Assembly (NCBI GenBank): GCA_035574175.1
Contig: DATLZB010000200.1
Location: 1-17,301, forward strand
Length of the DNA: 17,301 bases
Direction of reading: 5' to 3'
Source: DATLZB01 sp035574175
GTDB taxonomy: Bacteria > Pseudomonadota > Alphaproteobacteria > Rhizobiales > Hyphomicrobiaceae
Below the pieces are notes generated by a model. It ran no database searches, had not been told where the DNA came from, and saw only the letters and a program-made list of their open reading frames with translations. Positions 7,655 through 14,206 of the stretch are shown piece after piece; the stretch's first letter is position 1, and each line of letters starts with the position of its first letter. The position numbers were made by a program, and so were the translations under genes.

Positions 7655-9028
7655 TTAGGCGCAGCCGCATCCTGCGCGCCCCGCCGCCTTGGCACTCTCG
7701 TCGGCCTTGCAGCAGGCCGATGCATCGACAGTCGGCGGACCTCCGCAACACGCGATGCTTTGCTGCCCGCCGGTGGAACCGCTGCACACGCCCGTTTCCG
7801 GCAGCACCAACTCGACTCGGCGCGCCGCCTCGCGATCGCCGGCGATCTCGGCGACGATCGATCGTACCTGCTCGTAGCCGGTCATCATCAAGAAGGTTGG
7901 CGCTCTGCCGTAGGACTTCATGCCTGCGATATAGAAACCGGGCTCGGGTTGCGCGAGCTCGGCCGCGCCGTGCGGCCTCACCGTGCCGCAACTGTGCAGG
8001 TTGGGATCGATCAGCGGCGCCAGCGCCGGCGGACATTCCAGTGCGGGATCGAGGGTGATGCGCAGCTCCCGCAGGAACGAGAGATCGGGGCGAAAGCCTG
8101 TCGCCACGATCAGCTCGTCCGCGAGCACGTGCCGGGACGGCGCCTCCAGGCCTGCAGCAAGCTTGAGACGCTTGTCGTTTGACCTAGAGATGCGGCCGAG
8201 CCGGAAGCGCGTTTCGACCTGTATCCCGCCGGCCCTGACGATGCGGGCGAACGCCTGCCCAAGTTCGCCGCGGGCCGCCAACTGGTCGTTGGCACCGCCG
8301 CCGAACGATTTCTCCGGATTTTCGCTGCGGAGCAGCCAGATGATGCGGGTGTCGGGATGCTCATGCTGGAGCTGTTTCAAGTCGATGATGGTGCCGATCG
8401 CCGAATGTCCCGCCCCGAGCACCGCCACCGTCTTGCCGGCATAGCGCGGACGCGCACTGCCGAGCACGTCGGGCATGCGGTAGGCGATGCGGTCGTGATG
8501 GTCGGCTTCCCCGATCGCCTCAAGGCCGTTGGCGCCCGCCGGACGGGGGATCGACCAGGTCCCCGACGCATCGATCACGGCCTCGGCATGCACCACACCC
8601 TCGCCATCGCCATTGCCGTTGCGGTAGCGGATCTCGAAGGGCGCATGCTCGCGGCCTTGGCTCGTCACCTTGTCGAAGCCCGCCCGTGCGATGGACGTGA
8701 CACGGGCATTGGTCGTGATGCGGTCGCGCAGGGCGGTGCGAGTGGCGAGGGGTTCAAGATAACGCTCAAGCAACTCGGCCCCCGTCGGGTGACGCTCAGG
8801 ATCGGGTCCGGTCCAGCCCATACGCTGCAGGAGGCGCTCGCTCGCGCTGTCTACATTGTAGCGCCAGGGCGAAAACATCCGCACGTGCGACCATTCCCGC
8901 ACCGCCTGCCCGGCCGCGGGCCCCGCCTCGAGAACGCGCGGTTCAAGGCCGCGCTCGAGGGCGTGGGCTGCGGCCGCCAGCCCGACCGGGCCAGCCCCGA
9001 TGATGGCGATCGTTTTCGCACTCGGCAT
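7655..9028 (-). CDS. FAD/NAD(P)-binding oxidoreductase with cysteine-rich tail
   Basis: A 457-residue flavoprotein of the flavin monooxygenase/pyridine nucleotide-disulfide oxidoreductase type (COG2072-like). The FAD site is IIGAGPVGLAAAAHAL at residues 9-24, a second Rossmann motif VLGAGHSAIGT near the middle would bind NAD(P)H, and VATGFRPD is the usual late FAD motif. The last 44 residues (414-457) contain seven cysteines, C415, CC427-428, CC439-440, C454 and C456, which suggests binding of a soft metal or metalloid. Flavin monooxygenases called ArsO occur in arsenic clusters; whether this is one cannot be settled here. The ATG at 9028 has AGAAGGA in front, and the predicted ArsR operator ends within that region. 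It lies 43 bases downstream of the ArsR-type gene on the same strand. The 3' end almost touches the tRNA-Glu gene, leaving no room for a terminator. Confidence 0.85.
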   Translation of the reverse strand: MPSAKTIAIIGAGPVGLAAAAHALERGLEPRVLEAGPAAGQAVREWSHVRMFSPWRYNVDSASERLLQRMGWTGPDPERHPTGAELLERYLEPLATRTALRDRITTNARVTSIARAGFDKVTSQGREHAPFEIRYRNGNGDGEGVVHAEAVIDASGTWSIPRPAGANGLEAIGEADHHDRIAYRMPDVLGSARPRYAGKTVAVLGAGHSAIGTIIDLKQLQHEHPDTRIIWLLRSENPEKSFGGGANDQLAARGELGQAFARIVRAGGIQVETRFRLGRISRSNDKRLKLAAGLEAPSRHVLADELIVATGFRPDLSFLRELRITLDPALECPPALAPLIDPNLHSCGTVRPHGAAELAQPEPGFYIAGMKSYGRAPTFLMMTGYEQVRSIVAEIAGDREAARRVELVLPETGVCSGSTGGQQSIACCGGPPTVDASACCKADESAKAAGRAGCGCA

Positions 9029-9033
9029 TTGAT

Positions 9034-9058
9034 CGATCCTTCTAGAACCTCAGAAATA
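9034..9058 (-). promoter_or_regulatory. Putative ArsR operator before the flavoprotein gene
   Basis: Read on the - strand the site is TATTTC-N5-TTCTAGAA-N2-ATCG. TTCTAGAA is a perfect 8-bp palindrome. The same 25-bp architecture occurs upstream of the ArsR-type gene at 9433-9457, with all 18 defined bases identical and every difference confined to the two spacers. Here it ends six bases before the start codon and covers the ribosome-binding site, so binding could block translation initiation or a promoter between the two genes. Operator function is inferred. Confidence 0.6.
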
Positions 9059-9071
9059 ACGCCCAAAATTC

Positions 9072-9395
9072 TCACGAGGTGCTGGCCCGCGCGGGGAGCG
9101 GCGCGCAGGCGCTGTCTGCGCAGCACTCGTCGGAAAGGAAGCCGATGAGTGCATGCATGACGGGATAGTTCGCGCGGCAGATGAGCGTGGTGGACTCGCG
9201 TTGCTGTGTGACGAGGCCGACCGTAACCAACGTCTTCAGGTGATGCGACAGCGTCGAAGCCGCGATGTTAAGGCGCTCTTGGAGCTTGCCGACCGTCATG
9301 CCCGCATCGCCTGCGCGCACCAGCAACCGATACACCCTCAGGCGCGTCGGGTTGCCCAGGGCCTCAAGACGGGCAGCGGCATCGTCGAGCTTCAT
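9072..9395 (-). CDS. ArsR/SmtB-family transcriptional repressor
   Basis: A 107-residue winged-helix regulator of the ArsR family: LEALGNPTRLRVYRLL (10-25) begins the fold, and ASTLSHHLKTL (46-56) is the DNA-recognition helix. These dimers repress their own operon and release DNA when a metal or metalloid, or another signal, binds. The classic ELCVCDL metal motif is absent. Instead there are Cys73, a C-terminal pair Cys91-Cys92 (DECCAD) and Cys97, which could form a sensor site. I prefer the ATG at 9395, where family similarity begins; an in-frame GTG at 9425 would add ten residues. Neither has a clear ribosome-binding site. It sits upstream of the flavoprotein gene and is divergent from the bicupin gene. 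Binding to the two matching sites at 9034 and 9433 is the natural prediction. Confidence 0.9.
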   Translation of the reverse strand: MKLDDAAARLEALGNPTRLRVYRLLVRAGDAGMTVGKLQERLNIAASTLSHHLKTLVTVGLVTQQRESTTLICRANYPVMHALIGFLSDECCADSACAPLPARASTS

Positions 9396-9432
9396 AGTCA
9401 AAGCCGATAGCGTAACCGCGGCCACATGTCAA

Positions 9433-9457
9433 CGATATTTCTAGAAGAGTCGAAATA
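9433..9457 (-). promoter_or_regulatory. Putative ArsR operator before the repressor gene
   Basis: On the - strand this reads TATTTC-N5-TTCTAGAA-N2-ATCG, the same design as 9034-9058. It also forms a second inverted repeat, ATATTTC (9435-9441) with GAAATAT (9452-9458), separated by ten bases. A loose -35-like TTGCGA lies just upstream of it on the - strand, so a bound repressor would cover the likely promoter. The site lies in the 263-base divergent gap between the repressor and the bicupin gene. Confidence 0.6.
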
Positions 9458-9579
9458 TTGGTGTCGCAAGCTGTTCGGGCACCGGATTGCCGACTCTGGC
9501 TGCGCTACCGTGTCGCAAGGCGCCGAAGGATCTCGCGGGCGAAACGGTGGGATCATTCCTCCGCTGAGGATGGTAGCGG

Positions 9580-9600
9580 GCCGCCCGCCGTCCGGGCGGC
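9580..9600. other. GC-rich hairpin upstream of the bicupin gene
   Basis: GCCGCCCG and CGGGCGGC form a perfect 8-bp stem around a five-base loop, 58 bases before the bicupin start codon. There is no T-run on either side that would make it a convincing intrinsic terminator. It may fold in the 5' leader of the bicupin mRNA; role unknown. Confidence 0.35.
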
Positions 9601-9658
9601 GGACTCACCTCGACGGCATCTGTTGGCAGCGCTCACGATGTCTGTTAGTTGGAGACCC

Positions 9659-10891
9659 ATGCCACACGATACCCCTGACCAAGTCCACTGGCACGAGCCC
9701 AAGGCCGGCCAAAACGCCGGCTTCGGCAAGTTTGCCAGGCCTCCCATGCCCTACGACCGCTTCATGGAGGCGGAGGGCGTGCCCGTCTATCGCGGCATCG
9801 GCGTGCGCCGCGTGCAGGATTTGCCGATGAAGCCGTGGAAGCGCTTGGGCGGCCGCGGGTCTTACATCCAGCTTTACGGCACGGAGGGGCTGTGGGGCCT
9901 CTACGTGGTCGAAGTGCCTGGCGCCGGCGCCCTCAACCCCGAGCGCCACCTCTACGAGAAGGTCGTGCTGGTGGTCGAAGGGCGCGGCACCACCGAGGTC
10001 TGGCGCGAGGGCGATAGGAGAAAGCAGACCTTCGAATGGCAGCGGGGCTCGCTGTTCACCGTTCCGCTCAACGCCTTCCACCGCTTCGTCAATGCAGCCA
10101 GCTCGCCGGCGCTCCTGCTGTGCGGCACCACGGCACCTAACATGATGAACCTGATCGATAATCCAGAGTTCATCTTCAACTGCCCCTATGATTTCACCGA
10201 CCGCTATTCCGGCGCCGCCGATTTCTTCAAGCCGCGCGAGGACATCGAGCCCGATCCGGTGCGTGGCCTCGCCATGCGGCGTACCAACCTGATCCCCGAC
10301 ATCATCGACTGCGAGCTGCCGCTTGATAACCGCCGCTCCCCCGGTTACCGGCGCATGGAACCGTCGATGGCCGGCAACCGCTTCTATCTGTGGATCGGCC
10401 AGCACGAGACCGGCCGCTACTCGAAGGCACACAAGCACGCCTCTGCCGCAGTGCTGATCTGCGTCAAGGGCAAGGGCTACACCTATACCTGGCCGGAAAC
10501 ATTGGGCCTCACACCTTGGAAGGACGGCAAGGCCGACAAGGTGATGCGCCAGGACTACGAGCCCGTCGGCCTGGTGTCCGCCGCACCCATGAGCGGAGAC
10601 TGGTTCCATCAGCACTTCGGCATTGGCGCGGAAGGCCTGCGCATCACCGCTTGGCACGGCCCCAACAACCAGCGCTCGAGGAAGCCCGGCCGTCCCGGCG
10701 AGCAGCTCATGGACTATGGCGCCATCGATCTCGACAAGGGCGGCAGCGCCATCCCCTACTGGCAAGAGGACCCCTTCATCCGCAAGGAGTTCGAGGCGGC
10801 GCTGGCCAAGGAGGGTGTTAAGAGCCGCATGGAATCACGGTTCTACGAGAAGACCTCCGACGGAGCCGATGAGCCGCCGCAGCTGATGTAA
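9659..10891 (+). CDS. Bicupin (two-cupin-domain) protein
   Basis: A 410-residue protein with two cupin barrels. In the first, His97 and Glu100 of ERHLYEKVVLVVEG and later His141 of NAFHRF match the positions of cupin metal ligands. In the second, KAHKHASAAVLICVKGKG carries His258 and His260, and WFHQHFG carries His317 and His319. Bicupins include dioxygenases such as gentisate dioxygenase, decarboxylases and isomerases; the sequence does not tell me which. The ATG at 9659 is preceded by TTGGAGAC, a good ribosome-binding site. The open frame extends back to 9458, but that part translates into the divergent regulatory region and is unlikely to be coding. It is transcribed away from the repressor gene, and the exporter gene follows after 47 bases on the same strand. 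Confidence 0.8.
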   Translation: MPHDTPDQVHWHEPKAGQNAGFGKFARPPMPYDRFMEAEGVPVYRGIGVRRVQDLPMKPWKRLGGRGSYIQLYGTEGLWGLYVVEVPGAGALNPERHLYEKVVLVVEGRGTTEVWREGDRRKQTFEWQRGSLFTVPLNAFHRFVNAASSPALLLCGTTAPNMMNLIDNPEFIFNCPYDFTDRYSGAADFFKPREDIEPDPVRGLAMRRTNLIPDIIDCELPLDNRRSPGYRRMEPSMAGNRFYLWIGQHETGRYSKAHKHASAAVLICVKGKGYTYTWPETLGLTPWKDGKADKVMRQDYEPVGLVSAAPMSGDWFHQHFGIGAEGLRITAWHGPNNQRSRKPGRPGEQLMDYGAIDLDKGGSAIPYWQEDPFIRKEFEAALAKEGVKSRMESRFYEKTSDGADEPPQLM

Positions 10892-10938
10892 GGCTGACGG
10901 CGCGGCTGCCAGCCCGCCCCGCAGAGCCGGCGATCGCC

Positions 10939-11544
10939 ATGCCTCTCGATCTCCTTTTTGCGCTCTTCGCATTCGCCGTCGTGACCTGCTTCACGCCGGG
11001 GCCCAACAATCTCATGCTGATGACGTCCGGGCTCAACTTCGGGTTCGAGCGCACGCTGGCGCACGTGCTGGGCGTGGGCATCGGATTCTCGGTGATGCTG
11101 CTGGCGATGGGGTTCGGCATCGCCGGTCTCTTCACACTCTATCCGGTGCTCTACACCGTGCTGCGTGGGGTCTGCATCGTCTACCTGCTGTGGCTTGCCT
11201 GGCGCATCGCGACCGCCGGTCCGGTCGGCGACGGCGAGGTGCGCGGGCGGCCGATGACCTTTCTCGAGGCGGCCGCCTTCCAGTGGGTCAACCCCAAAGG
11301 TTGGGCCATCGCCCTGAGCGCGATCGCCACTTATATCGCCGCCGATCGCCTCACCATGAGCGTGCTCATCATCGCCGCCATGTTCGGAGTGGTCGGCTTC
11401 GGCTCGGCCGCCACTTGGGCTTTGTTCGGCACCACGCTGCGCCGCGTGCTCCGCAATCCGCGCGCGGTACGGGGGTTCAACATCGCCATGGCACTGCTTC
11501 TCGTCGCTTCGCTGGTGCCGATCCTGACCGACACGTGGAACTGA
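10939..11544 (+). CDS. LysE/RhtB-family amino acid exporter
   Basis: A 201-residue inner-membrane protein with about six hydrophobic segments. The N-terminal FTPGPNNLMLMTSG stretch (about 18-31) is the signature of LysE/RhtB translocators, which export amino acids or related compounds with the proton motive force. FQWVNPKGW near residue 115 is another family motif. Substrate unknown; the neighbourhood of ilvC and leuA makes a branched-chain amino acid or related compound conceivable, but that is only context. The start has no strong ribosome-binding site. It lies 47 bases after the bicupin gene and 133 bases before ilvC. Confidence 0.9.
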   Translation: MPLDLLFALFAFAVVTCFTPGPNNLMLMTSGLNFGFERTLAHVLGVGIGFSVMLLAMGFGIAGLFTLYPVLYTVLRGVCIVYLLWLAWRIATAGPVGDGEVRGRPMTFLEAAAFQWVNPKGWAIALSAIATYIAADRLTMSVLIIAAMFGVVGFGSAATWALFGTTLRRVLRNPRAVRGFNIAMALLLVASLVPILTDTWN

Positions 11545-11677
11545 AGCGCCGGCGAGCGGCCGAAAGGTGCGCACGTGTCCCGGCCGGAGCACCTGGCGCG
11601 AAGGAAGGAATCCGCTTGGCAGAGCCCGGCTCCATTGGCTAGGCCTTCACCCATGAGCTCCAAGAGGGGAAGCACCC

Positions 11678-12697
11678 ATGCGCGTCTATTACGATCGTGA
11701 TGCCGACATCAACCTGATCAAGGGCAAGAAGGTGGCCGTCATCGGCTATGGCAGCCAGGGCCACGCCCATGCCCTCAACCTTCGCGATTCCGGCGTGAAA
11801 GACGTCGCCGTGGCCCTGCGCGAGGGCTCGGCCTCCGCCCGGAAGGCCGAGAACGAGAAACTCAAGGTGATGGACGTCGCCGAGGCTGCCAGGTGGGCCG
11901 ACGTCATGATGATGCTGACCCCCGACGAACTGCAAGCCGACATCTACAAGGACCACCTCGCCGACAACATGAAACGAGGCGCAGCCCTGCTCTTCGCCCA
12001 TGGGCTCAACATCCACTTCAATCTGATCGAGCCGCGCGATGACCTCGACGTCGGCATGGTGGCGCCGAAAGGTCCCGGCCACACCGTGCGCTCCGAGTAC
12101 CTGCGTGGAGCCGGCGTTCCCTGCCTGATGGCGATCGCCCAGGACAAGAGCGGTAACGCCCACGATCTCGTGCTGTCCTATGCCTCGGCCATCGGCGGCG
12201 GCCGCGCCGGCATCATCGAGACGACCTTCAGGGAAGAGTGCGAGACCGATCTCTTCGGCGAGCAGGCAGTGCTGTGCGGGGGCCTCGTCGAGCTGATCCG
12301 CGCCGGCTATGAGACGCTGGTCGAAGCCGGTTACGCGCCGGAGATGGCCTACTTCGAGTGTCTGCACGAAGTGAAGTTGATCGTCGACCTCATTTACGAG
12401 GGCGGTATTGCCAACATGAACTACTCGATCTCCAACACGGCCGAGTACGGCGAGTACGTGTCAGGGCCGCGGGTCATCACTGAGGCGACCAGGCAGGAGA
12501 TGAAAAAGATCCTCGCCGACATCCAGTCCGGGCGGTTCACGTCGGAGTGGATCCGGGAATGCAAGGCCGGCCAGCCGCGCTTCAAGGCGACGCGACGCCT
12601 CAACGACGCCCATCCGATCGAGGAGGTCGGTCGCAAGCTGCGCGCCATGATGCCCTGGATCAAGGAACGCGCCCTCGTCGACCGGAGCCGGAACTAG
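11678..12697 (+). CDS. ilvC: Ketol-acid reductoisomerase, class I
   Basis: A 339-residue enzyme that isomerises and reduces 2-acetolactate or 2-aceto-2-hydroxybutyrate with NADPH and Mg2+, the second common step of valine, leucine and isoleucine synthesis. The Rossmann motif VIGYGSQGHAHA begins at 21. Catalytic residues at expected positions are His108, Lys131 (APKGPGH), Asp191 and Glu195 (DLFGEQ), Glu227, Glu231 and Ser252. The length is that of the short class I form. AAGAGGGGAAG ends eight bases before the ATG and is a strong ribosome-binding site. The 133-base region upstream shows no leucine- or valine-rich leader peptide, unlike leuA. No clear terminator follows. Confidence 0.98.
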   Translation: MRVYYDRDADINLIKGKKVAVIGYGSQGHAHALNLRDSGVKDVAVALREGSASARKAENEKLKVMDVAEAARWADVMMMLTPDELQADIYKDHLADNMKRGAALLFAHGLNIHFNLIEPRDDLDVGMVAPKGPGHTVRSEYLRGAGVPCLMAIAQDKSGNAHDLVLSYASAIGGGRAGIIETTFREECETDLFGEQAVLCGGLVELIRAGYETLVEAGYAPEMAYFECLHEVKLIVDLIYEGGIANMNYSISNTAEYGEYVSGPRVITEATRQEMKKILADIQSGRFTSEWIRECKAGQPRFKATRRLNDAHPIEEVGRKLRAMMPWIKERALVDRSRN

Positions 12698-12955
12698 TCA
12701 TCGTTCGCAAGGGGCAGCCGCAAGACCCGCGCCCGTCGCATCGGGGAGGCAGGTGTGGCGGTGCGGCGCTCGCGGAACCCTCCGCCCGCGTGCCTCGACC
12801 GCGCGTCACCTGTCGCGCGCACTTCAAGTTGGCAACTAACGGCAATTTGGTGTGCGCGAGCCGAGGCATTGCCGTCGCCGACCTCCTTCCTCTAAATGGA
12901 CGTTCGGCTCGGCGCGTCCGCTGCAAGGCAGTGCTTGTGGCTGAATGAGACCGCG

Positions 12956-13864
12956 ATGGTCCTCGATTTCTATACCCTCGACGTGTTCACCGAGCAGCGC
13001 CTGGCCGGCAATCCGCTGGCGGTGGTGCTCGATGCCGACGTACTCGCCGAGGCGCGCATGCAGGCCATCGCGCGCGAGTTCAACCTTGCCGAGACGGTTT
13101 TCGTCATGAAGCCGGTGAGCCCCGCCCATTCGGCGCGCGTGCGCATCTTCACCCCGGCAAAGGAACTCCCCTTCGCCGGCCATCCGACCATCGGTGCCGC
13201 GGTGCTGTTGGCCGAACTTCGCACCCCGGGCGCGGGCGAAAGAGATGCGCTGATCGTGCTCGAAGAGCCGGTCGGCATCATCCGCGCTGCGGTTCGCCTG
13301 CGCGATGGCATGCCCTCGCACGCCGAATTCGATGTGCCCAAGCTGCCGTTCGATGCGGGCAGCCCGCCGCCCGTGGAACGGCTCGCCGCCGCACTCGGCC
13401 TGCTGCCTTCTGAAATCGGCTTTGCCAATCACCGCCCGAGCCACTACTCAGCCGGCTTGGCGTTCACCTTCGTGCCGGTCGCCTCGCTTGAGGCCATCGC
13501 CCGCGCCGAACCCCAGCCGCAGCATTGGCCCGCCGCCTTCGGCAGCGCACGCGCCGGCATGGTCTACCTCTACTGCCGGCAGACGGTGCACACCACGTCC
13601 TCTTTCCACGCGCGCATGTTCGCGCCCGGGGCAGGGGTCGCCGAGGACCCGGCGACGGGATCGGCCGCCGCCGCCTTTGCCGGCGTGATCCAGCGCTACG
13701 ATGCGCTCCCCGACGGCACCCACAAGCGCATCCTCGAGCAGGGCTACGAGATCGGCCGCCCGAGTGAGATTGTCGTCTCGATCGAAGTGGAAGGGGGCAA
13801 GCTCAGTGCGGTGCGCGTGGGCGGCTCGGCGGTCCGCATGGCGCAGGGGCGGATCACACTCTGA
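12956..13864 (+). CDS. PhzF-family isomerase-like protein
   Basis: A 302-residue member of the PhzF/YddE family (diaminopimelate-epimerase fold). It shows the expected FYTLDVFTEQRLAGNPLAVV opening, the catalytic glutamate Glu46 in NLAETVFV, FAGHPTIGAA at 73-82, and EDPATGSAAAAFAG from 230. Family members isomerise small acids; PhzF itself makes the phenazine precursor, but most homologues, including this one, have no known substrate and no phenazine genes are nearby. I took the ATG at 12956, where family similarity begins, rather than the in-frame ATG at 12896. The 258 bases upstream appear empty. A small stem-loop follows the stop. Confidence 0.92.
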   Translation: MVLDFYTLDVFTEQRLAGNPLAVVLDADVLAEARMQAIAREFNLAETVFVMKPVSPAHSARVRIFTPAKELPFAGHPTIGAAVLLAELRTPGAGERDALIVLEEPVGIIRAAVRLRDGMPSHAEFDVPKLPFDAGSPPPVERLAAALGLLPSEIGFANHRPSHYSAGLAFTFVPVASLEAIARAEPQPQHWPAAFGSARAGMVYLYCRQTVHTTSSFHARMFAPGAGVAEDPATGSAAAAFAGVIQRYDALPDGTHKRILEQGYEIGRPSEIVVSIEVEGGKLSAVRVGGSAVRMAQGRITL

Positions 13865-13879
13865 TCCAAATCTAAATCT

Positions 13880-13897
13880 GCCCTTGCTCATAAGGGC
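13880..13897 (+). terminator. Stem-loop after the PhzF-family gene
   Basis: GCCCTT and AAGGGC form a perfect 6-bp stem with loop GCTCAT, 16 bases after the stop codon, followed by CTTGCATTTT. The T-run is short and interrupted, so termination is plausible but not certain. It would separate the PhzF-family gene from the leuA leader. Confidence 0.5.
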
Positions 13898-13898
13898 C

Positions 13899-13926
13899 TT
13901 GCATTTTGCGGATGCGTTTGGCTAAT
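13899..13926 (+). promoter_or_regulatory. Possible weak promoter for the leuA leader transcript
   Basis: TTGCAT (13899-13904) and GCTAAT (13921-13926) are spaced by 16 bases and loosely match -35 and -10 boxes. Transcription would begin near 13933, about 40 bases before the leader ORF. The match is poor and the call rests mainly on position. Confidence 0.25.
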
Positions 13927-13957
13927 TGGCCCTCATGCCGCCTCCAGCGGCAGCCCG

Positions 13958-14004
13958 TGTCGATTGAGACCATGCGCAGCGGCTCCACACTGTCGATTGA
14001 GGCC
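13958..14004 (+). repeat. Direct repeat in the leuA leader region
   Basis: TGTCGATTGAGACC at 13958-13971 recurs as TGTCGATTGAGGCC at 13991-14004, with 13 of 14 bases identical and 33 bases from start to start, about three helical turns. The first copy precedes the leader ORF start and the second lies inside it. It could be a tandem protein-binding site or a small local duplication. Confidence 0.5.
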
Positions 14005-14070
14005 GGCCGGCTTTCCGGAGCGGCACTGTGCGCGATTCGGCTGCCGATTCTCCTCCTTACCAGCCCCTGA
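13972..14070 (+). CDS. Leucine-rich leader peptide of leuA (putative attenuator peptide)
   Basis: A 32-codon ORF starting at ATG 13972 and ending with TGA 14068-14070. Residues 24-29 are Leu-Pro-Ile-Leu-Leu-Leu (CTG CCG ATT CTC CTC CTT), three codons before the stop, with three more Leu codons earlier. A run of codons for the pathway's end products just before the stop of a short ORF, in front of the leucine pathway gene, is the classic sign of an attenuator peptide. GAG at 13966-13968 gives only a weak ribosome-binding site. The stop overlaps the 5' arm of a strong stem (14064-14072). It ends 136 bases before the leuA start. Leucine attenuation leaders are known in Proteobacteria; this one is inferred from sequence alone. 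Confidence 0.65.
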   Translation: MRSGSTLSIEAGRLSGAALCAIRLPILLLTSP

Positions 14071-14170
14071 GCCTCGGCAGTCTCGGGCTTTGCCGCTGCG
14101 GGACGGGCGCTCAGGGGGATCATCGGGCGAAAAGCCGGATGGCGTGCCGGCACGTGCAGGAGCCCGGCAC
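14064..14170 (+). promoter_or_regulatory. Putative attenuator RNA structure upstream of leuA
   Basis: Three stems can form in order. CCCCTGAGC (14064-14072) pairs perfectly with GCTCAGGGG (14109-14117), and the first arm includes the leader-peptide stop. CATCGGGC (14121-14128) pairs with GCCGGATG (14134-14141) around GAAAA with one mismatch. GTGCCGG (14144-14150) pairs with CCGGCAC (14164-14170). GGCTTT (14086-14091) could instead pair with AAAGCC (14131-14136), giving an alternative fold. A ribosome at the leader stop would block the first stem; one stalled at the Leu codons would do so less. No clean T-run follows the last stem, so it is unclear whether control acts on transcription or on leuA translation. 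Confidence 0.5.
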
Positions 14171-14206
14171 ACAGGCTCCACGAATTTCGATAAGGGACGA
14201 CTTGAG

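Noticed and set aside
9461..9519. Ten-base direct repeat GTGTCGCAAG at 9461-9470 and 9510-9519
   Set aside because: Too short and isolated, without symmetry or a sensible distance to a promoter; chance is likely.
7563..9660. Genomic island inserted at the tRNA-Glu with the ArsR module as cargo
   Set aside because: The duplicated tRNA end lies immediately upstream, not at a distal boundary. I saw no integrase and no second copy of the 3' end downstream, and base composition does not visibly change.
11545..11677. Attenuator or leader peptide before ilvC
   Set aside because: I looked for a short ORF rich in Leu, Val or Ile codons followed by stems and found none; the short frames there are not enriched for these codons.
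13964..14206. N-terminal extension of leuA upstream of 14207
   Set aside because: The frame is open, but the extension does not resemble LeuA, overlaps the leader structure, and the ATG at 14207 has a good ribosome-binding site.
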